The notes under the pieces were generated by a model. It had not been told where the DNA came from. It was given only the letters and a program-made list of their open reading frames with translations, and did no database searches. Shown piece by piece: positions 59,071-64,000 of a stretch of DNA of 64,000 nt; position 1 is the stretch's first letter, and the number at the start of each line of letters is the position of its first letter. Position numbers and translations under genes: made by a program. Where the stretch lies: contig NC_049562.1 in assembly GCF_013368755.1 (NCBI RefSeq), positions 6,572,001-6,636,000 of the forward strand, in the 5' to 3' direction. This DNA is from Talaromyces rugulosus (taxonomy: Eukaryota > Ascomycota > Eurotiomycetes > Eurotiales > Trichocomaceae).

Positions 59071-59259
59071 TCAATATTTGACGAGCGAGATTGGCCCACG
59101 CTCCGGCGACAAGTCCTTGATCGGTGCTGTAGCCCACCACAAGGACTGGAGGGTGATTGCCGCGACTGGATCGTCACAGGCAACCCATCCGTGGAAGCTC
59201 TTGGGATCAAGCACCAACGAGCCATTTTCGCCCAGGAAAAGCTGGGTATCGTGTCGGGT
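59071..59259 (-). pseudogene. orphan 3' exon of a small secreted-protein-like gene
   Basis: Directly after a CTAG acceptor-like site, the minus strand reads TRHDTQLFLGENGSLVLDPK, SFHGWVACDD, then LWWATAPIKD and SLVKY-stop, 62 residues. The spacing of LFLG, FxGWxACD and the closing segment resembles the C-terminal end of fungal DUF7907-type secreted proteins. No upstream exon or signal peptide is visible before the promoter of the PP2C gene. I read it as a gene remnant. Alternatives are a coincidental frame or an exon of an unrecognised short gene. Confidence 0.4.
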
Positions 59260-59444
59260 CTAGTGAGACCCAAGTGAGGTTTGAAGGCCCTACAATTACG
59301 TAATGTCCCGTAGAGGGGGCTGTGTATAAACATTGTTTATTTTTTGCTCGCTAAACATTCCATCACTTTCTTCATCCATCAATTGATAGACTCATAATTT
59401 TGAAATCTTGAAATCTTGAAATTTCCTGATTATTTTAGTTCAAG

Positions 59445-61092
59445 ATGTTTTCGATACAGAGGCGCCGGTTGGGTCTAACATTTTTCAAGACAACTTCGTT
59501 CTTGTCGGGAATTCCCCGTCGCCTGTTTGCGAACAGCATTAAAAACAAGAAACCCATCACCTGCGTCCTTAGTCCTACCTGCCGATACGCATTTGTTGCC
59601 AGTGCGGCTTTCAGTGGCGGGATACTAGCATCTTATCTCTTCTATCAACAATCTCCATCCACAACAACGGAAGCTGTTAAAAAGCCCGTGGATATACAAC
59701 CTGTCAATGTGAATTCTTTGCGGGACACTAAAGCGGCTTGTCATGTACCTTCGTTATCTATAGAGCAATCTAACGAGCGACTACGGGCCAACGAAGCGGA
59801 ATATGTCATAAAACATCTGGGAGATTGTCATTATCACCGAAATACTTTGCCTAGCAACTCAGTGACGGAAGATGCACATGAAGAGGCTGTCGTGAAATTG
59901 TCTAGTGGCCATTTTTTAGGCCTTTGGGGGATATATGATGGTCATATGTAGGCTTCCATCGAGATGAATGCTATATTTATATCTTGTCTGACCGCACAAA
60001 TGAGTTAACAGGGGATCTGCGATGTCCACCGCCCTGTCCAAAACGTTAACGAGTGCCGTCGCCATTGAATTAGACAAAGTCCTCTCACCAGGTGTTAATT
60101 TTTCAGTTGACACAGTCATGCGTACCATCAAGCATACCTTTCTCAAGGTCGACGACTACTTTGTCTGGCAGCGTCACGAGGAATTGCTCCAGCATACACC
60201 TCCAGATTCAAGTATTACACGAGATCCCCTGTCCTTGCCAGCTACAAATCTTCTCCAGGAAGCCCTTGCAGGATCATGTGCTCTACTTTCAATCTACGAT
60301 TATCAGTCTCGTCTCTTTTATGTAGCAGTAGCCGGTGATTCTCGAGCAGTTCTCGGACGTCGCAGTAGCAAAAATACCTGGACTGCCAAAGCGCTTTCTC
60401 GGGATCAATTTAGCTTTAATCCTGATGAAAAGGCCCGAATCCAGTCCCAACATCCTGGAGAGTTAGACGTACTAAAAAAGGGACGTCTCCTAGGACTTCT
60501 AGAGCCCACTCGAGCATTTGGTGGTATGTACTTCAAATGGACGGATGAAATGCAGAGTATGATTCGGACGAAGTATTTGAATGATCATAACCAGGCAAGG
60601 CAGACAGTTCCAAACACGACTCCACCGTATCTCACCGCCGAACCTGTCGTTACAGCCACATCCATTCGGCCTGAGAAAGATGATTTTATCGTTATGGCCT
60701 CGGATGGATTGTGGGAGTTGTTGAGCAATGAAGAGGTCGTCGGGCTGGTCGGACAGTGGATAGACGGGCAAAAAGATAAATGTGACGTAGGAGGCAAGGG
60801 TATTGTCATCACAGCCTCTACCAGTGATTCGACTGAGCAAAAAGGACCTGATTCAAACCGTCTGGGGGATTTCAGTCCAAGTGAAAGGTTCACCTGCGAA
60901 GATAGCAACGCAGCCACACATTTACTTCGAAATGCCTTGGGTGGGAAGTTACACCAGGGTCAAATGTTTCGTGCTATGTTGACGCTCTCATCCCCATTAA
61001 GCAGAGCCTATCGGGATGATCTCACCGTCATGGTTCTTCTTTTTGGCGAAATGCCGAGCGATGGAGGATCTATTACAAGTAGTTCAGCTTGA
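59445..61092 (+). CDS. mitochondrial PP2C-type protein phosphatase (Ptc5-like)
   Basis: Exons: 59445-59947 and 60012-61092, with a 64-bp intron, 527 aa. An Arg-rich N-terminus (MFSIQRRRLGLTFFKTTSFL) looks like a mitochondrial presequence. A membrane segment follows (YAFVASAAFSGGILASYLFY, about 46-65). PP2C motifs in order: TEDAHEEAV, FLGLWGIYDGH (metal-binding Asp-Gly; the intron falls just after), YVAVAGDSRAVLGRR, LEPTRAFGG, DDFIVMASDGLWELLSNEEV and YRDDLTVMVLLFG. Mn2+/Mg2+-dependent Ser/Thr phosphatases of this type dephosphorylate pyruvate dehydrogenase in the mitochondrial intermembrane space or matrix. Complete and apparently functional; probably part of the conserved chromosome core. 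Confidence 0.92.
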
Positions 61093-61455
61093 TAGTAGAC
61101 CTCATATAACTGTGTATGCAACGTCTTAGGTCCAGCTGACCATTGAATTCCCCAGTTGTACTAGTGTCGATAACAAGTAGCTCTTCAGAGAGTCTGCCAT
61201 GATTTTTAACTATTATTCACCAGCTATTTTGGTAAACGTTTTCTCTATCTAGTTAGTTAAAAGGCTTCTAGTAATAGATATAAAAAATCTATAATAAGCT
61301 GTATAATCTTATCTAATTGGATTTAGAGTCTGAATATTTACTATAGCAGTGACTGTCACTGCCTAGTGACCTACTGTTAGGATTGGCTTGTCGCCTAGAG
61401 AGTGACGGTATCTTGTAGGATCTTCTGAATATAAATACATGTATTTACAGCAACT
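61093..61455. other. intergenic between convergent genes
   Basis: 363 bp between the PP2C and desaturase 3' ends, AT-rich, no gene. Confidence 0.5.
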
Positions 61456-63173
61456 TCAATGCATATGGTGATCTGTCAAAACTCCCTGCTCAGCACAAGC
61501 CTTCCGACACTCTTCCAAAATCCTCGCTTGCTTAGCGATCTCCCCCAGTCGACCTATGACTTCCTTATTCCCATCGTAGAATGTAAAAATAGCGTATGGA
61601 ATCTGCGCATCCTTGCAAAACTCCTTGACAAACTGCTGCGTTTTGCGTAGGTTGTGACGAGGAATGCGCGGGTATAAGTGATGAATTGCCTGAAATTGGA
61701 GACCACCATGGAAAAAGTCAACCCAGACAGGGCAGTCTACGTCCATTGTCGTTCGTAACATTTTTTGTGGGAAGCATTCATTCGGTCCGAGATCAGCAGT
61801 GGACATGGCGTAGTGGGAAAGGGTGATTTGGACATGAAGGGGTGAAGTAACGATATGAGAGATGAGGACAAATAATGTACGACTCCACCAGTCAGGAATA
61901 CTAAGATAGCAGACGCCATAGCCGAACCATGTCCAAAAGAATACTTGGCCGGCCAATTCAAACCACCGGTGCCACCAGCCAGCCCCATGCCTGGGACCGC
62001 GGCCAACATAAATATGTTCCCAGCTAAGGAAGTAAAGGTTGAAGCGACCAAACAGTAGAATCGGGTAGTACATGTAGTGCTGATATTTGACTGTAAATCT
62101 GGCGACGGCATCGTACTCCATGACTCGATCATAGTATGTACTCCGAAGGCTTTGAAAAAAGCGGTGCGACAAAGCAAAAAATGGCATCAGTTCAATATCA
62201 GGGTCGTGTTCTGGAGCGTTGGTAACAATGTGATGGACATTATGGCTACGCTTCCACCAGCCCAAACTAAGGCCTCCCAGATAGTCTGCAATGATCATGC
62301 CAATCACCGTGTCAGTTTGGAAGTCGTGTGTAATACCCATATGACCGGCATCATGGGCAGTAAAGACAAGTTGATGCCAAAAGCAGCCGAGGAAGAGGCC
62401 TGCCAAGCAGAAGTATGACCGATTCAAAAAGAATAGGAAGAGGCCGAAAAGAACAGAGTATCGAAATGCCTCGATTGCATATGCAAAGTAGTTGCAATTG
62501 TATAGTCCCGCAGCACGAATGCGCTCATTGAGGGCACGGTATTTCCGGATGATATTGTCTTGATGTTTTGCATCAAGAGGAGGATATCTGGACTGGTCGA
62601 GAACAATCTCCTCCTGAGTTCGGGCATCGATAACAACCGTTCGCGGTTTGGTTTCTACCATAAAGGGACTAGCGCTGATACTTGAGGAAATTGTAGATAC
62701 TGATCTCCTCCGTTTCAAGCCAAATATATCTTCATCGGATTCAAAAATGGGAGATGGCGGAGGTGAACTCTCCTCGCTGGATAGCTCAAAATCCTCATCT
62801 CCACTGTACGGACGGAAGTGACCACCCTGGATGGGAGGGATGAAGTTCATCCAGCGTTCCTCGATGCGGCCTATGTGGAATGCATTCATACGCTGGCGTG
62901 CTTCGTGTGAATGAAGTCTTTCGACCGTGTTAGTAATCGTCGGGTTTTTAGAACTACACAGGAGAGGAAATGGACTTACGCATTCACTTCATCTGTTGCA
63001 TCTTTTCCCACCATATGTTTGATAGCCGTATCCCCTCCAGGATGGAACTTGATCCAGGCATCAAGCCTTAACACATTGCGATCGAGAATGATAATATGTT
63101 GGTTATCAGCAATCATGCCTTCGATCTTTCTCCTTGACAAGACATTGTCTCTAGCCATGGGATGGGTGGGCAT
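61456..63173 (-). CDS. cytochrome b5-fused Delta8-sphingolipid desaturase
   Basis: Minus-strand exons: 63173-62980 and 62917-61456, with a 62-bp intron, 551 aa. An N-terminal cytochrome b5 domain (about residues 10-85) carries the heme motif WIKFHPGGDTAI; the second axial His lies in ALHSHEARQR, created by the splice. A Ser/Pro/Glu-rich linker follows. The desaturase part has four membrane segments and three His boxes: HDAGH, HNVHH and QAIHH, the last with Gln in place of the first His, as in front-end desaturases. It puts the Delta8 double bond in the long-chain base of glucosylceramides in the ER. ATG 63173 is used; ATG 63158 is also possible. Intact, conserved-core gene. Confidence 0.93.
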
Positions 63174-64000
63174 ATTTCTTCACTGAAAAGCCGAGAATAT
63201 GCAAAACGTGTACGTATGCGAAGAACTTCGGGAAATGTAGAACGACAAGGAATTGAGATAGAATGATATATTTTGGGCATTCTGGGCACGCGTCAACGGG
63301 AGCAGATCTATTCTGCTACCTAGAATTAGTGTAATCTATCCTTTTCATTTCATTGCAGGGACGAGAGTTCAGTGGGTAAAATGCACTGTCATAGGCTCAA
63401 ACTGCACAGCCTCCAGAAATCCAGTGGCGAGAGACTAGTGTGGAGCAAGATGAATGGGGCGTTGCTACGAAATACGCGCGTATCCCAAACCTCGTAAAGG
63501 TAGTACCACCGTGATAGAAATATGAAAAGCTAATAATACGTAATAATGATTAGTTATAATATCGTGGAGAACGCAAAGCCACCTATGGGATTTACCAATT
63601 TTAAAATGTCCGCTGTGACTATTCGCCCACTCCAATCAGAGGGCATGCTCCGTACCTGAGCAAAATATCTTTCTCTGATTGGCTGGATCAGTACCGTAAA
63701 GTGAGACTTCTATTTGTGGAACTGGATATTCTCTCCTAAACAGACCATTAGTAGGTGGGATAATTCTTGTCTGCTCCGGGAAAACTTTGTGCAATACTCT
63801 GAGCATTCAAGTTGACCTTTCAATTACATAATAATCTACTCTGTGCTGGTAAAAGGTTCTGATTTATTTTTGATAGGGGTTTCAGGAGCACAAAGTTTAA
63901 GCTTATTTTAGTGGCGGTCTTGGCAATATAAATTCTTTGGCACTGAAAAACCTTGACACGTGGCCATAAAACCCTACAAAGTTCAGTCATGTCCCTCCAT
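63174..64000. promoter_or_regulatory. upstream region of the desaturase gene
   Basis: 827 bp to the window end without a supported gene on either strand. It presumably holds the desaturase promoter; no element assigned. Confidence 0.45.

Noticed and set aside
1..64000. tRNA, rRNA or CRISPR-like arrays
   Set aside because: No convincing cloverleaf arms or spaced repeats were seen by eye; a tRNAscan run would be decisive.

Overview
The window is genomic DNA of a filamentous ascomycete, most likely a member of the Eurotiales (Aspergillus/Penicillium relatives). The evidence is intron structure: almost every gene has short introns of about 44-90 bp with GTRNGT-like donors and CTAAC/CTGAC-like branch sites. 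Other signs are zinc-cluster and bZIP regulators, AflR-, OrdA- and trichodiene-oxygenase-like proteins, and a Delta8-sphingolipid desaturase. The species call is inference. All exon models come from reading-frame continuity, splice signals and remembered family motifs; no search was run.

Layout. (1) 1-32 kb is accessory, secondary-metabolism-like DNA. It holds the 3' part of an FAD-monooxygenase/multi-pass membrane fusion, a bZIP regulator, a broken 14-TM MFS transporter, a WrbA/Pst2-type flavodoxin quinone reductase, a Zn2Cys6 regulator, an SDR, a C2HC+Zn2Cys6 regulator, an MRS2-type Mg2+ channel, a monocarboxylate-type MFS gene with an in-frame TAG, an O-methyltransferase, a secreted oxalate decarboxylase, an AflR-like regulator and an OrdA-like P450. 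No PKS, NRPS or terpene backbone gene is complete in the window. The set reads as a mosaic of tailoring, transport and regulatory genes, partly decaying. (2) 32-50.6 kb holds a NeuC/WecB-like UDP-GlcNAc 2-epimerase (unusual in a fungus), a sugar-permease MFS gene with an apparent GC-AG intron, an arylsulfotransferase-like membrane protein, a second P450, a basic Tyr/Pro-rich hypothetical gene, an F-box-like gene whose first exon is only the ATG, and a small secreted cysteine-rich protein. (3) 52.6-58.4 kb holds a beta-lactamase/esterase gene cut by a TAA codon, and a divergent pair: a trans-enoyl-reductase-like MDR protein and an NAD-dependent epimerase. (4) 59-63.2 kb looks like conserved core: a mitochondrial PP2C phosphatase and a cytochrome-b5 fused sphingolipid Delta8-desaturase. 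The accessory/core boundary appears to lie near 58.5-59.4 kb.

The most notable signal is three in-frame TAG codons, each at a position where the family has a conserved tryptophan, in two separate transporter genes. Each equals TGG->TAG (CpA->TpA on the other strand), the signature of RIP-type mutation. It is also exactly the codon that fungal A-to-I mRNA editing can turn back into Trp. Other items worth checking are the NeuC-like enzyme, the FMO-membrane fusion, the AflR/OrdA-like/O-methyltransferase set without a visible synthase, the GC-AG intron and the ATG-only exon. Long intergenic stretches (19.2-22.0, 23.5-27.5, 40.5-43.5 and 50.6-52.6 kb) are AT-rich and carry only weak gene-relic candidates.
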